Origin: Methyloferula stellata AR4
Lineage (GTDB): Bacteria; Pseudomonadota; Alphaproteobacteria; Rhizobiales; Beijerinckiaceae
Length of the DNA: 64,000 nucleotides
Direction: 5' to 3'
NCBI RefSeq assembly: GCF_000385335.1
Contig: NZ_ARWA01000001.1
Span: forward strand, 4,046,001 to 4,110,000
The position numbers and the translations under genes were made by a program. This document shows, piece by piece, positions 8,220 through 17,512 of the stretch (the first letter of the stretch is position 1; each line of letters begins with the position of its first letter). A model generated the notes under the pieces. It was not told where the DNA came from and did no database searches. It saw only the letters and a program-made list of their open reading frames with translations.

Positions 8220-9092
8220 TCACGGCACCTTTGGCCGCAGCCGTTTGAGAAACAGACTGACGATCACCGCATGGGCGACATGCTCGGCCATGCAATGATA
8301 GCCGAGATCGTTCAGATGAAAATTATCGCGTGACATCATCGGCAGATTGGCGCGTGTCTTGGCAATGAACTGCATCGCATCATAGCGTCTTATATAAAGG
8401 ATGTTTTCCTCGGCCGCGATTTTGAACAAAAGATCGCGGACGGCGAAATAATTCTTATCCTTGGCGAAGCGCGACGTATATTGCAGGCCGACAAGCACCA
8501 CGTCGATCTTATTGTCCTTCAACCACTCCACGGTGGACTTCACCGTCTGCTCGAACTCGTCGAGCGGTACGCGCGCCAAAGCGTCGTTCGTTCCCAATTG
8601 CCAAAGCACCAGATCCGGCTTCGACTGCGCGACTTCGCTGCGAATTCGCTCGGCTGTGATGGCCGCGGTCTCGCCCGCGACGCCACGATTCAATATCTCG
8701 ACATCGACGCCTTTCAAGGCCGCTTCGAGGATGAGGGTGAGCTGGGCCGGATAGCTCTGTATGCCTGACGAGGCGCCGACCCCCAAAGTCGATGAAGATC
8801 CGATCGCGAGGATCTTAACGACGTTTCCGCTTTTCAAGGCCTCTGCAACATTCGGCAGAGGAACCGGCGATGCGATGTCTGTAGCGGGGACGTCGCAGGG
8901 CGGGCTGAGCGGGGGCGCCTCGGGTGTCGCCGTCGCCTCGGGCGCGGGCGGCGTCGTCGGTGTAACCGCCGCCTCAGGTACAGCGGGCGTGCTATCCGCC
9001 CGCGCCGCTGGCGTCAGGACGAGGCCGAGAGCGAGGCAGATACAGGCGAAGCGGGCGCTTCGCGCAGCCGGTCGCGCCATTCCGATACCCAT
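8220..9092 (-). CDS. SGNH/GDSL-type hydrolase, exported
   Basis: A secreted lipase/acylhydrolase-like enzyme. After a signal peptide (ARFACICLALGLVLTPAARA) comes a low-complexity Pro/Ala/Thr linker, then the SGNH core. Block I reads AIGSSSTLGVGAS with the nucleophile Ser, block III LGTND, and block V DNFHLND with the catalytic Asp and His. ATG 9092 or 9080 gives a proper signal peptide; an upstream in-frame start would lie deep inside the OpgC gene. The first 79 bases overlap the opgC 3' end in another frame. Pairing with an OpgC acyltransferase suggests trimming or transfer of acyl groups on a periplasmic glycan (inference). Confidence 0.87.
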   Translation of the reverse strand: MGIGMARPAARSARFACICLALGLVLTPAARADSTPAVPEAAVTPTTPPAPEATATPEAPPLSPPCDVPATDIASPVPLPNVAEALKSGNVVKILAIGSSSTLGVGASSGIQSYPAQLTLILEAALKGVDVEILNRGVAGETAAITAERIRSEVAQSKPDLVLWQLGTNDALARVPLDEFEQTVKSTVEWLKDNKIDVVLVGLQYTSRFAKDKNYFAVRDLLFKIAAEENILYIRRYDAMQFIAKTRANLPMMSRDNFHLNDLGYHCMAEHVAHAVIVSLFLKRLRPKVP

Positions 9093-10135
9093 GCCGCAAG
9101 TCCCATGATCGAGAGGCCCAAAATAACCAGGAATGCATCGCTTGCAATGTCCCCTCCGATCGCAAAGCGAAAGATCTGCCCGGCGAGGCTCAAAACCGAC
9201 CCGACGCAGAAGACATTCAGCGAATTGCGGCCGAGCATCGACAAAAAGCGCGCCGAATAGGGAATCCACGGCGTGATCACTTTATAGCTGCCGGCAAACA
9301 AAACCACCAAAGCCAGCACATGAATGAGCCTGGCCGGTGAAAGAAAGGTTTTATCGAACATGAAAAAGAGCTTCGGCTCTGGAACATCGATCGGACTTGG
9401 CGAAAAATGCGTGAATGCCGCCAAGGCACCAAGCAGGACGATCGGCAGAGCCGCAAGCTTTAACCAAAAGAGATGCTTTCTCGCAAAAGCGCCGATCCCG
9501 TCTTTGTCGGCGATGACGAACCCCAGCACGTAGATAAGCTGCCAGGACAAGGGATTTAGAAACCACACGCCGTCGACCGGCCAGGTGTGAAGGTTAATGC
9601 CGCGTGCCAGCACATAGAGATAGAGACTGGCAGAGACTGGCAGGAGCAACGGTTTCGCATAGCGATCGATCAAGGCAATCAGGGGCGCCGCGGCCATGAG
9701 CACGACATAGAGCGGCAAAATATTGAAATAGCCGAGCTGATGGGTGAGCAGCACGAGCCCTATATTGGCTTCGATCGGCTCGCGAAAAACCGCCGAGGCA
9801 TTGTGCCAGTCGAGCAGAAACGGCGCGTCGAGAAGAAGCGAAGCGGATGCCAGCATGGCGATGGCAATCTCGGTGATCACCATCTGCGCGATATAAAGCG
9901 TAACCGCGCGGCCACCCAGACGCAGGACGAGCCGGCCGGGTGAGATAGGCCTATCTTTGCCGGCAATCGAGAGCCGCATCGACCAGCCTGCCAGAAACAC
10001 GAAAAGTTCGGCTGAATCGGAGAGCGAGAGAGAACGATAGGTGAAACGTTCGAAATAAATGCCGGGAATATGATTGATATAGATCGTGATCAGCGCAAAG
10101 CCGCGCCAGAAATCGATTTCGTTTGGTGTACGCAT
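9014..10135 (-). CDS. opgC: OpgC-family membrane acyltransferase
   Basis: A 373-residue integral membrane protein with about ten hydrophobic helices. The N-terminal block MRTPNEIDFWRGFALITIYI, with the His of NHIPG, and later SLSDSAELFVFLAGWSM are hallmarks of the OpgC family, related to acyltransferase 3. Characterised OpgC proteins add succinyl groups to osmoregulated periplasmic glucans. No opgG/opgH genes are nearby. The 3' end overlaps the SGNH hydrolase start by 79 bases, which implies translational coupling. The symbol rests on family membership only. Confidence 0.85.
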   Translation of the reverse strand: MRTPNEIDFWRGFALITIYINHIPGIYFERFTYRSLSLSDSAELFVFLAGWSMRLSIAGKDRPISPGRLVLRLGGRAVTLYIAQMVITEIAIAMLASASLLLDAPFLLDWHNASAVFREPIEANIGLVLLTHQLGYFNILPLYVVLMAAAPLIALIDRYAKPLLLPVSASLYLYVLARGINLHTWPVDGVWFLNPLSWQLIYVLGFVIADKDGIGAFARKHLFWLKLAALPIVLLGALAAFTHFSPSPIDVPEPKLFFMFDKTFLSPARLIHVLALVVLFAGSYKVITPWIPYSARFLSMLGRNSLNVFCVGSVLSLAGQIFRFAIGGDIASDAFLVILGLSIMGLAAWVSEWRDRLREAPASPVSASLSASS

Positions 10136-10250
10136 CAGCGATCCGACTTTTCGATCACGGAGATTGCCCGCTCAACCCAACGAAATTTGGACTAGCGTGA
10201 CCCCGAAACGTTGGAGACTTTTCGGATCAAGGTCATGCGTTGAAGGAAAG

Positions 10251-10284
10251 ATAGAGCATGATGATTTCAACCATCATGCTCTAT
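10251..10284. repeat. TAGAGC palindromic repeat at the nnrD stop
   Basis: ATAGAGCATGATG and CATCATGCTCTAT form a 13-bp perfect stem with an 8-base loop. On the minus strand the sequence begins with TAG (10283-10281), which is the stop codon of the NAD(P)HX repair gene. A related degenerate module (CCGAAACG...CTTTTCGGATCAAGGTCATGCG) lies at 10202-10240. It belongs to a repeat family scattered through the window and could act as a bidirectional terminator. Confidence 0.85.
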
Positions 10285-11849
10285 CCGATTCCATTTTCGA
10301 TCAGCCGCCTCAATACCGGCGGCAGATGTTCGGGAATATCTTCCGAGATCAGACCCGGACCGAAATGACTCGCTGCCGCGCCATGCAGCCAGACGGCGGC
10401 GGAGACGGCTTCGAAGGCGGGCATCTTCTGGGCCAAAAGTCCGCCGATGATGCCTGCCAAAACATCGCCCGAGCCCGCCGTCGCAAGCCACGGCGGCAGG
10501 TCATAGGCAATGGTGGCGCGTCCTCCCGGTGCGGCGACCGTGCTGTCCGGTCCTTTCGAAAGAACCACCGCGCCCGAAAGCGCGGCCGCCGCGCGCGCAC
10601 GTTCGAGCTTCGAGCCCGCCGGCACATGGGCGCCGAATAGTTTTTCGAATTCGCCGTCATGCGGCGTGAGGACAACCGGCGATCCGGAGGATTTGATGGC
10701 CTCGGCTAAAGTTTCCAAGCAATCGGCGAAACTCGTCAAGGCATCGGCATCGAGGACGAAGGCGCGGTGCTTACCGGCCGCCGGTTGCGGACCCGAAAGA
10801 GCGGTCAGAACGAGTTGCCGGGTTCTCTCGCCAACACCGAGCGCGGGGCCCATGACAAGCACGCTCAAGCGCTGGTCCTGCAGCAGGGATGCGAGATCCT
10901 CCGGCGTATCGCAGACCCGCGTCATGATCGCGGTCAAGGCCGTCGCATGACTGGCAAGCGCATCGCTCGGCGTCACGATCGAAACCAGCCCAGCACCGCC
11001 GCGTAAAGCGCCGCGCGCGGCAAGACGCGCCGCCCCTGTATGACCAAGCGAGCCGGACATCACGAGCGCATGACCGCGCGAATATTTATGGCCCGCGATG
11101 CGCGGGATCGGAAAATCACGCCCCCAGACCGTCGGGCTATTGGCGAAACATGTCGGCTGGATCGATGCCAGCACATTAGAGTCGGTCCCAATGTCCGCGA
11201 TATTCGTCTCGCCGCATAAAAGCCGCCCGGGCAAAAGCAGATGTCCGGGCTTCATGCGAAAATTCGTCACCGTCCGGCGCGCTTCTATGGCAACGCCCCG
11301 CACGGCTCCGGTCGAACCATCAAGGCCCGAAGGCACATCGACGGCGAGGATCGGCCGCCCCGTGCGCTGCGTCCATTCATTGAGACGCAAGACGGCGGTG
11401 CGTGCGTCGCCCTCGAGATCGCGCGCGAGGCCTGCGCCGAACAGGGCATCGATGACAAGGTCGGCTTCGGCGAGTTTGGCTTCGGACAGAACTCCCATGA
11501 GGGAATGGGTATCGCCGCGCCAGGCGGCAGCGGCTTGCGCGGCATCGCCCTTCAAAGCGTCCCGCGAGCCCAAAAGACCGAGCGAAATCTCGATGCCGTG
11601 TTCGGCAAGTAGCCGCGCGGCGACAAAGCCGTCGCCGCCATTATTGCCGGGCCCGCAGACGACCAAAACCCGCGCCCGTACCGGCATTGGTTGCACCAGA
11701 AGCCGCAAGGCCTCGCGCGCTATGGCGCCTCCTGCCCGCTCCATCAAAACGATGCCGGGTGTCCCCGCGGCGATCGTCAAGCGATCGGCGGATGCCATTT
11801 CTTCATTTGTCAGAAGTTCGGGATGGCTCGTCAATGCAATCATCGGCAA
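10281..11849 (-). CDS. nnr: bifunctional NAD(P)HX epimerase / ADP-dependent NAD(P)HX dehydratase
   Basis: Repairs hydrated NADH and NADPH. The N-terminal YjeF_N epimerase domain (about 1-215) shows VVCGPGNNGGDGFVAARLL. The C-terminal ribokinase-like dehydratase domain (about 230-520) shows LTPHDGEFEKLF and the nucleotide site TAGSGDVLAGIIGG. At 522 residues it has the length usual for the fused form. The stop codon is the first triplet of a palindromic repeat. It is divergent from hspQ across 280 bases. Confidence 0.95.
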   Translation of the reverse strand: MPMIALTSHPELLTNEEMASADRLTIAAGTPGIVLMERAGGAIAREALRLLVQPMPVRARVLVVCGPGNNGGDGFVAARLLAEHGIEISLGLLGSRDALKGDAAQAAAAWRGDTHSLMGVLSEAKLAEADLVIDALFGAGLARDLEGDARTAVLRLNEWTQRTGRPILAVDVPSGLDGSTGAVRGVAIEARRTVTNFRMKPGHLLLPGRLLCGETNIADIGTDSNVLASIQPTCFANSPTVWGRDFPIPRIAGHKYSRGHALVMSGSLGHTGAARLAARGALRGGAGLVSIVTPSDALASHATALTAIMTRVCDTPEDLASLLQDQRLSVLVMGPALGVGERTRQLVLTALSGPQPAAGKHRAFVLDADALTSFADCLETLAEAIKSSGSPVVLTPHDGEFEKLFGAHVPAGSKLERARAAAALSGAVVLSKGPDSTVAAPGGRATIAYDLPPWLATAGSGDVLAGIIGGLLAQKMPAFEAVSAAVWLHGAAASHFGPGLISEDIPEHLPPVLRRLIENGIG

Positions 11850-11878
11850 GCCTTATACCAAGCCTTTTGCAAAAGATT

Positions 11879-11898
11879 GCGGCGTAAAAATACGCCGC
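11879..11898. other. perfect hairpin in the nnr-hspQ divergent region
   Basis: GCGGCGTA, an AAAA loop and TACGCCGC form an 8-bp stem 30 bases upstream of the nnr start. On the + strand GGGTTTTCTT follows, so it looks like a terminator although no + strand gene ends here. It could lie in the nnr leader or end an unrecognised small transcript. The rest of 11850-12129 shows nothing I recognise. Confidence 0.4.
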
Positions 11899-12129
11899 GG
11901 GTTTTCTTGCGCAAATCCGTTTGCCGCGCCAGCACTTTGGAAAGATTCTATGGTCAAGCTCGCGGATTCATTGAGGCCAAGTTGTGATCGATCAATCCGC
12001 ACTGGGGGTACCGGCATAACGGTGGGGCCGGCTGGTTGACAGTCGCATGGGGTACGTTTAGGCAAGGTCTGCTGCGGGAGCCGCGCCACCTCGCATCGCG
12101 TTCCGTCACAAGGCGACACAGTCCACGTC

Positions 12130-12459
12130 ATGAAGCCGCTCTTTGCGAAATTCGCGATTGGTGAGATTGTCAAGCACCGGAAATATCCGTTCCGGGGCAT
12201 CATTTATGATGTCGATCCGGAATTCGCCAACACGGAAGAATGGTGGCAGGCGATCCCGGAAGAAGTCCGGCCGCGCAAGGACCAGCCCTTCTATCATCTC
12301 TTCGCGGAAAACGCCGAAACCGAATATGTCGCCTATGTTTCCGAGCAGAACCTGCTGCCGGACACGTCGGGCGATCCGGTGCGCCACCCGCAAGTCGAAG
12401 AAATGTTCGAGCGTGATCCGGACGGCGCCTATCTGGTCAAGACCGTCCGGCTCAACTGA
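12130..12459 (+). CDS. hspQ: heat shock protein HspQ
   Basis: A 109-residue protein of the YccV/HspQ family (hemimethylated-DNA-binding fold). The start AKFAIGEIVKHRKYPFRGII and the block QPFYHLFAE are diagnostic, followed by EYVAYVSEQNLLPD. In E. coli HspQ is a heat-induced specificity factor for Lon protease and also affects DnaA stability. It stands alone between divergent nnr and convergent ialB-like genes. Confidence 0.95.
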   Translation: MKPLFAKFAIGEIVKHRKYPFRGIIYDVDPEFANTEEWWQAIPEEVRPRKDQPFYHLFAENAETEYVAYVSEQNLLPDTSGDPVRHPQVEEMFERDPDGAYLVKTVRLN

Positions 12460-12549
12460 CCGATTGACCGCCTGATCTATTTTCCAAGTCGATCATGACG
12501 CGCAACGCCGGACTGGATGCCGTCGCGGCGCTTTTTCATACCCAACACC

Positions 12550-12578
12550 GGAGCCGCCGGTTGAAACCCAACGGCTCC
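12550..12578 (-). terminator. weak hairpin after the IalB-like gene
   Basis: GGAGCCG and CGGCTCC pair around an interrupted inner stem (TTG and CAA), 11 bases beyond the stop codon of the IalB-family gene. No strong T run follows, so termination efficiency is uncertain. It could serve both convergent genes. Confidence 0.4.
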
Positions 12579-12589
12579 AGAGCGAAGGC

Positions 12590-13357
12590 TTACTTCGGGG
12601 CCGCGGGAGCGGCCGGCGCCGCAGCGCCACCTGCGGGCTGCGCCGCTTCGAGCTTCTTACGCTCCTCTTCGGCGCGTTTCTGCAATTCTTCCTGCAGCTT
12701 CTTTTGCTGTTCTTCGAGCACCTTCGGATCGACTGCGGGACCGTCGAAAGCCTCCCCGAACCCGTTCACGGGGATATTGAAATCGACTTCGTTGCCGACT
12801 TGGTTTTTCACCTGAACGACAAGGCCTGCCGCCTTTTTCAACGAGTCAATGATCGGGCTCTTGACCTTCGCTTCGGCGAAACATCCGTTCGGGAAACATA
12901 TCTCGAAAGTGCCTTCGACCGGTGCGCCCTTGTCGATGGTGAGACGGAAACCCGGCTTCAGCATGAGGCCGATCGGCAAAAGCAGACGCACAATACGGGT
13001 GTCGTCGCCCTTGATGTCATAAACCGCCAGCGCGAGAATCGGCTGCTGATCCGCCTGGACGCCAAAATCACGCGTCGTATAGCAAATATCCTTGCCCGCC
13101 GCCTGATCTCTGCCGCAAACCTTAGTCCAATTGGCTTGCGTCGGCACGAGATCGGCTTTGACGGGTCCGGCCGGTTGCTGTCCGGCGCCCGCCTCCGGTT
13201 GAGCCGCCGGGGCGGCAGGCGCCGCGGCCGGAGCCTGAGCAGCCGGGGCATGGGCCGGCGGCGCAGCCGGCTTCTTCGCCTGGGCGAAAGCGGCGCCTGG
13301 CAAACAGATGGAGCCGGCCAAAATGGCGGCCCAGAGACGCTTAGTGGAGAACGGCAT
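12590..13357 (-). CDS. invasion-associated locus B (IalB) family exported protein
   Basis: A 255-residue periplasmic protein with a signal peptide ending near GAAFAQA, then about 40 residues of Ala/Pro-rich linker. The IalB core has the conserved cysteines WTKVCGRD and KDICYTTRD, a third pair CFPNGC, and VDFNIPVNGFGEAFDGP. The C-terminus is a charged helix (EEQQKKLQEELQKRAEEERKK) followed by an Ala/Pro tail. IalB is named from Bartonella, but family members are common in free-living Hyphomicrobiales and their role is unclear. Confidence 0.9.
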   Translation of the reverse strand: MPFSTKRLWAAILAGSICLPGAAFAQAKKPAAPPAHAPAAQAPAAAPAAPAAQPEAGAGQQPAGPVKADLVPTQANWTKVCGRDQAAGKDICYTTRDFGVQADQQPILALAVYDIKGDDTRIVRLLLPIGLMLKPGFRLTIDKGAPVEGTFEICFPNGCFAEAKVKSPIIDSLKKAAGLVVQVKNQVGNEVDFNIPVNGFGEAFDGPAVDPKVLEEQQKKLQEELQKRAEEERKKLEAAQPAGGAAAPAAPAAPK

Positions 13358-13583
13358 CAGGTTTCCTTCCGGTAATCAGCCTTCTGAGCGGGCCGCAGCA
13401 AGAATAAAGTGAACGCAAACGACCGCAGCTCAAAAAAACGGATCGCGAGCCGCCGTCAACCCAGCTTCCTAGCTCTTCGCCATCGAATGCGGCGACAAAT
13501 TGACGTGTTCGATACCCTTAAAAACCATGCGCAGCCCAGTTGCAACCATGCGAATCACGGCGCGATGCAGTAAAAGCAGATCT

Positions 13584-15488
13584 ATGTTGCAACGAGCGAT
13601 TCGGCTGGCGAGTGCTTTGTTTTTGAAGGCGTCTTGGGAAAAGGCGGCTCGGGGAAAGACGTGTTGGACGCACGGCTTGGCGGCTGGCTGCGCCGTTTTC
13701 TTCGCGCTTGCCCCGGCGCTGGCCGACCATCCGGTCAATCCGGACCGTTCAAATCTCGCTCGTCACGGAATTGCCATGCATGGCGATCCGGTGCTTGCCG
13801 CCGATTTCGACCATTTACCTTATGCCGATCCCGCCGCGGCAAAGGGCGGCCGTCTCAAACTCGCGTTTCAAGGCACGTTCGACAGTCTGAACCCTTTCAA
13901 TCTGAAAGCCGGTTCCACGGCGCAAGGCCTGAACGGAAATGTTTTCGAGACCTTGATGGCCCGCTCGTCGGATGAGCCTTTCAGCCTTTATGGCCTGATC
14001 GCGCAGTCGATCGAAACCGATGCAGAGCGGTCCTACGCGACCTTTAGACTCGATCCGCGCGCCCGCTTTTCCGACGGCACGCCGATCACATCGGATGATG
14101 TCGCCTTCACTTTCGATCTTCTGAAGCGCAAGGGACGGCCGCAGCAGCGCGCCGCCTATTCTCAGGTGCGCGGCGTCGAAACGCCCGATGCGCTGACGAT
14201 CCGTTATGATCTTCAAGGTCTTGGCGATCGTGAAATGCCGCTGATTCTGGCCCTGATGCCGGTCTTGCCGCGCCACGCAGTCGATCCGGCGGCCTTCGAA
14301 GACACGAGCCTCGCCATTCCGATCGGCTCCGGGCCTTATCGCGTCACCGAGGTGAAACCCGGCGAACGGCTTCTGCTCAGCCGCAATCCCGATTATTGGG
14401 CCAAGGATCTGCCGATCCGCCGTGGGCTGTTCAATTTCGACGAGATCGAAATCAATTATTACCGCGACGCCAATAGCCAGTTCGAAGCGTTCCGCGCCGG
14501 CCTCATCGATTTTCGTGATGAGACAAACCCGCAGCGCTGGACGAGCGGCTATGATTTTCCCGCCATGCGGGATCATCGTATGTATCGCGACTCCCTGCCG
14601 ATCGGCGGCCCGAAGGGCATCGAAGGTTTCGTGTTCAATTTGCGGCATCCCGTTTTCGACGATGTCCGGGTTCGCGAGGCTCTGGGCCTTGTCTTCGATT
14701 TCGAATGGATCAACGCCAACCTTTACGACGGCGTCTATACGCGCTCGAAAAGCTATTTCGACGCTTCCGAACTCGCCTCAACGGGACGTCCGGCATCGCC
14801 TGCCGAACGCGCTCTTCTCGCGCCTTTCCCGGGTGCCGTGCGGCAAGATATTCTCGACGGCACTTGGCAGCCGGCAAAGAGCGACGGGTCCGGCCATGAC
14901 AGGATCTTGCCGAAACGCGCGCTCGCCGAATTGGCAGAGGCCGGATTTACGCTCGAAGACGGAAGGCTGACGAAAGACGGCGTGCCGCTCGCCTTCGAGA
15001 TCATGGTGAAGGACCGCAATCAGGAACGCCTCGCCTTGAACTACGCCGACTCGCTGCGGCGCATCGGCGTCGATGCGCGGGTGAAGCTGGTCGACGAAGT
15101 GCAGTATCAGCGGCGGCGCCAAAAATTCGAGTTCGATGTGATGATCGGCAGCTGGATCGCCTCTGCCTCGCCCGGCAATGAACAGCGCTCACGCTGGGGT
15201 TCGGCCAGCGCCGATCAGGAAGCCTCCTTCAATCTCGCCGGCGTCAAATCGGCCGCCGTCGATGCCATGATCACGGCCTTGCTCGCGGCGACGACGCAGG
15301 AAGACTTCGTGACCGCCGTGCGCGCCTATGACCGGGTGCTTCTGTCCGGCTTCTATATCGTTCCGCTGTTTTATTCATCCGACCAGTGGATCGCAGCATC
15401 CGCATCGCTTGCGCGTCCGCACCGGCTCCCGCACGATGGGCCTCCCGTTTCAGCGACACTAGACACCTGGTGGAGATCGATGCCATGA
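13584..15488 (+). CDS. extracellular solute-binding protein family 5 (YejA-like peptide/opine binding)
   Basis: A periplasmic binding protein of the oligopeptide/nickel cluster, about 634 residues from ATG 13584; an in-frame ATG at 13500 is possible. The signal segment is AAGCAVFFALAPALA. Typical blocks include KGGRLKLAFQGTFDSLNPF, LDPRARFSDGTPITSDDVAF, and near the C-terminus VMIGSWIASASPGNEQR. No yejB/E/F permease or ATPase genes follow. Instead the stop overlaps (ATGA) a degenerate adenylate-forming protein, so it appears to be an orphan binding protein, or one serving a transporter encoded elsewhere. Confidence 0.9.
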   Translation: MLQRAIRLASALFLKASWEKAARGKTCWTHGLAAGCAVFFALAPALADHPVNPDRSNLARHGIAMHGDPVLAADFDHLPYADPAAAKGGRLKLAFQGTFDSLNPFNLKAGSTAQGLNGNVFETLMARSSDEPFSLYGLIAQSIETDAERSYATFRLDPRARFSDGTPITSDDVAFTFDLLKRKGRPQQRAAYSQVRGVETPDALTIRYDLQGLGDREMPLILALMPVLPRHAVDPAAFEDTSLAIPIGSGPYRVTEVKPGERLLLSRNPDYWAKDLPIRRGLFNFDEIEINYYRDANSQFEAFRAGLIDFRDETNPQRWTSGYDFPAMRDHRMYRDSLPIGGPKGIEGFVFNLRHPVFDDVRVREALGLVFDFEWINANLYDGVYTRSKSYFDASELASTGRPASPAERALLAPFPGAVRQDILDGTWQPAKSDGSGHDRILPKRALAELAEAGFTLEDGRLTKDGVPLAFEIMVKDRNQERLALNYADSLRRIGVDARVKLVDEVQYQRRRQKFEFDVMIGSWIASASPGNEQRSRWGSASADQEASFNLAGVKSAAVDAMITALLAATTQEDFVTAVRAYDRVLLSGFYIVPLFYSSDQWIAASASLARPHRLPHDGPPVSATLDTWWRSMP

Positions 15489-16672
15489 CGCTTGAAGCCC
15501 GCGATGATGCAAGGAACGCCGATCCCTTTGCGCAATTCGGGCTCGATACGCTCCTATCCGGCGCAGCACGACTCCGGCCGGAGAGCATAGCGCTTGCCGA
15601 TCGCGACGAGACTTTGACTTACGCAGGTTTCGCGAGCCGGGCGACGGCGCTCGGCCATCTTTTTGCGGAACATGGATTAAAGCCACGCGAACGCGTGATG
15701 CTCATTGGCGGCGCCAGCAATGCGCTCGTCATAGCTTTGATCGCGGCGATCCGCGCCGGGCTCGAACCGGCACTCGCACCCATCGATCTTTCCGCCCAGG
15801 ACCTCGGCGCCTATGCCCGCGCCGTCAATGCCGTGGCCTTGATCGGGACGACGCGCTACGGCGCTTTCAATGCCGGCGATCTTTATTTTATGGCGGCCGC
15901 GGAGACGGCCAGCATCCGGCTGGTCGCAACGCTCGGCCCGGACGAAATGGACGGAGCCGTGAATTTCGGCTCCGACGCCATCAAACGCCATAGCGCTTCG
16001 GCTTTTTATACCGGATATGAACGCGGCAAGCCGTCGACGACGGCATCGGCGAAAATCTTCACGCTACGGCGTGGCGAGAAATTCACGCCGGTCATGCATA
16101 AGCAGAGCACCCTGATCGCCGCCGGCTTCGATTTCGTCGCCCATGCGAAAATCGGACGCGACACGCCGATCTTCTCGACGTTGCCGCCGGTGCGTTTCGC
16201 GTCGCTGGTCGCCGGCCCCGTCGCGGCTTTGCTTTCGGGCGCGGCTTTGCATTTCGATGGACCTTTCGAGGCGAAGGCTTTTCTCAAAGCCTGCGAACGC
16301 GCCGGACGCGCCCATCTCATCGCACCGGCGCTTTTCGGAGCGGATTTCGCTCAAGCCGGCGTCACAAGAAATCTCGCCAGCCTCACGCTCGTCTCACAAA
16401 TGCGGGTGGCTGGACCGCTCGCCCTGCCCGCTGCTCTCGCCGCCGAATGCGCTCTGGTCGATCTTTATGCTTTCGACGAGATCGCAGCCGTCCCCGAGCA
16501 ACGTCTCGGCAGCATGGCACAAGAGCCGGCGCAGGGCGCTCATCACATCGGCTTTGAAAATACGAAAATCCTGGCCGTCAAAGGGCAGATCGCCGCCTCC
16601 GGCGGGATTGGCCTTTCGGGCGCGGCCGTGACGGAAGCTGTCGCTTTGGCGTCACACGCGGCCGCCACATAA
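15485..16672 (+). CDS. degenerate, truncated AMP-binding (ANL superfamily) protein
   Basis: About 395 residues. The N-terminus (TLTYAGFASRATALGHLFAEHGLKP) matches the large domain of acyl/aryl-CoA synthetases. The ATP-binding P-loop, normally TSGTTGxPK, is replaced around IFTLRRGEKFTPVMHKQST, and the YGxTE motif has become YAFDEI. The small C-terminal domain with the catalytic lysine is absent. It is therefore probably not an adenylating enzyme and may be a pseudoenzyme or acyl-binding protein. ATG 15485 overlaps the stop of the peptide-binding gene, so the two are translationally coupled. Confidence 0.8.
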   Translation: MTLEARDDARNADPFAQFGLDTLLSGAARLRPESIALADRDETLTYAGFASRATALGHLFAEHGLKPRERVMLIGGASNALVIALIAAIRAGLEPALAPIDLSAQDLGAYARAVNAVALIGTTRYGAFNAGDLYFMAAAETASIRLVATLGPDEMDGAVNFGSDAIKRHSASAFYTGYERGKPSTTASAKIFTLRRGEKFTPVMHKQSTLIAAGFDFVAHAKIGRDTPIFSTLPPVRFASLVAGPVAALLSGAALHFDGPFEAKAFLKACERAGRAHLIAPALFGADFAQAGVTRNLASLTLVSQMRVAGPLALPAALAAECALVDLYAFDEIAAVPEQRLGSMAQEPAQGAHHIGFENTKILAVKGQIAASGGIGLSGAAVTEAVALASHAAAT

Positions 16673-16753
16673 TGTGTATGAACCTTTGGGCTGATGTGAT
16701 CGACTAACCCCAAGTCGGATGTCCTCGCGCATCCTTCTTAAGGAGAGTTGGCT

Positions 16754-17503
16754 ATGCAAGCCCCAATCATCTTTCTCATTCTTGTTTTTCTTCTTGTGAT
16801 CTCAAGCGTTCGCGTCGCGAACCAATATGAACGCGCGGTGATCTTCCGCCTCGGCAAATACGACCGCACGGCGGGACCAGGACTCTATTTCAAGATTCCG
16901 CTCATCGAATGGCAATGGAAGATCGATCTGCGCACGACGACCACGGCCGTCGAGCAGCAGGAAACGATCACGCTCGACAATGTCCCGATCAAGATCAACG
17001 CGGTGATCTGGCGGCGCATCGTCGATCCAAAACGGTCCGTCATCGAAGTGCGCGATGTCGGCAATGCGGTCGTGCAAGTCGCGGTGACGGCTTTGCGCAG
17101 CGTGATCGGTCAGCACTCGCTCGACGATGTGCTGAAGGCGCAGGATGCCATCAGCGAATCCCTGCAGGCTTCGATCGACCGGGTGACCGAACCCTGGGGC
17201 GTCAAGGTCGAGCGCGTGCAGATGAAAAATGTCGAAATTCCGGAATCGATGCAGCGTGCCATGGCGCAGGAAGCTGAAGCGCTGCGCGAGAAACGCGCCC
17301 GTCAGATCAAGGCGGAGGCGGAAGTCGACGCGGCGCATCTGTTGCGGCAGGCGGCCGAGACCATCATGCAAAATCCGGCCGGCCTCGAATTGCGGCGCAT
17401 GCAGATGATCACGGAGGTCGGCGCCGAGCAGAACACCATGACGATCATCATGATGCCCTCGGAATTCGTCGACATGGCGCGGGCCATAGGCAAAAAGGGC
17501 TAA
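16754..17503 (+). CDS. slipin (stomatin/SPFH-family membrane scaffold)
   Basis: Single N-terminal membrane segment (APIIFLILVFLLVISS), then the SPFH domain: ANQYERAVIFRLGKY, GPGLYFKIPLI and the helix QAAETIMQNPAGLELRRMQ. At 249 residues it is a standard p-alkaline-type slipin forming oligomers at membranes. ATG 16754 has an AAGGAGAG site seven bases upstream, better than the in-frame TTG at 16748. The usual partner NfeD protease gene is not adjacent, which is unusual. A large nested palindrome follows the stop. Confidence 0.92.
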   Translation: MQAPIIFLILVFLLVISSVRVANQYERAVIFRLGKYDRTAGPGLYFKIPLIEWQWKIDLRTTTTAVEQQETITLDNVPIKINAVIWRRIVDPKRSVIEVRDVGNAVVQVAVTALRSVIGQHSLDDVLKAQDAISESLQASIDRVTEPWGVKVERVQMKNVEIPESMQRAMAQEAEALREKRARQIKAEAEVDAAHLLRQAAETIMQNPAGLELRRMQMITEVGAEQNTMTIIMMPSEFVDMARAIGKKG

Positions 17504-17512
17504 GATGTCGGG

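Noticed and set aside
15485-16672. Active acyl-CoA synthetase
   Set aside because: The ATP-binding loop, the YGxTE motif and the C-terminal catalytic domain are missing or altered, so a functional ligase label would be misleading.
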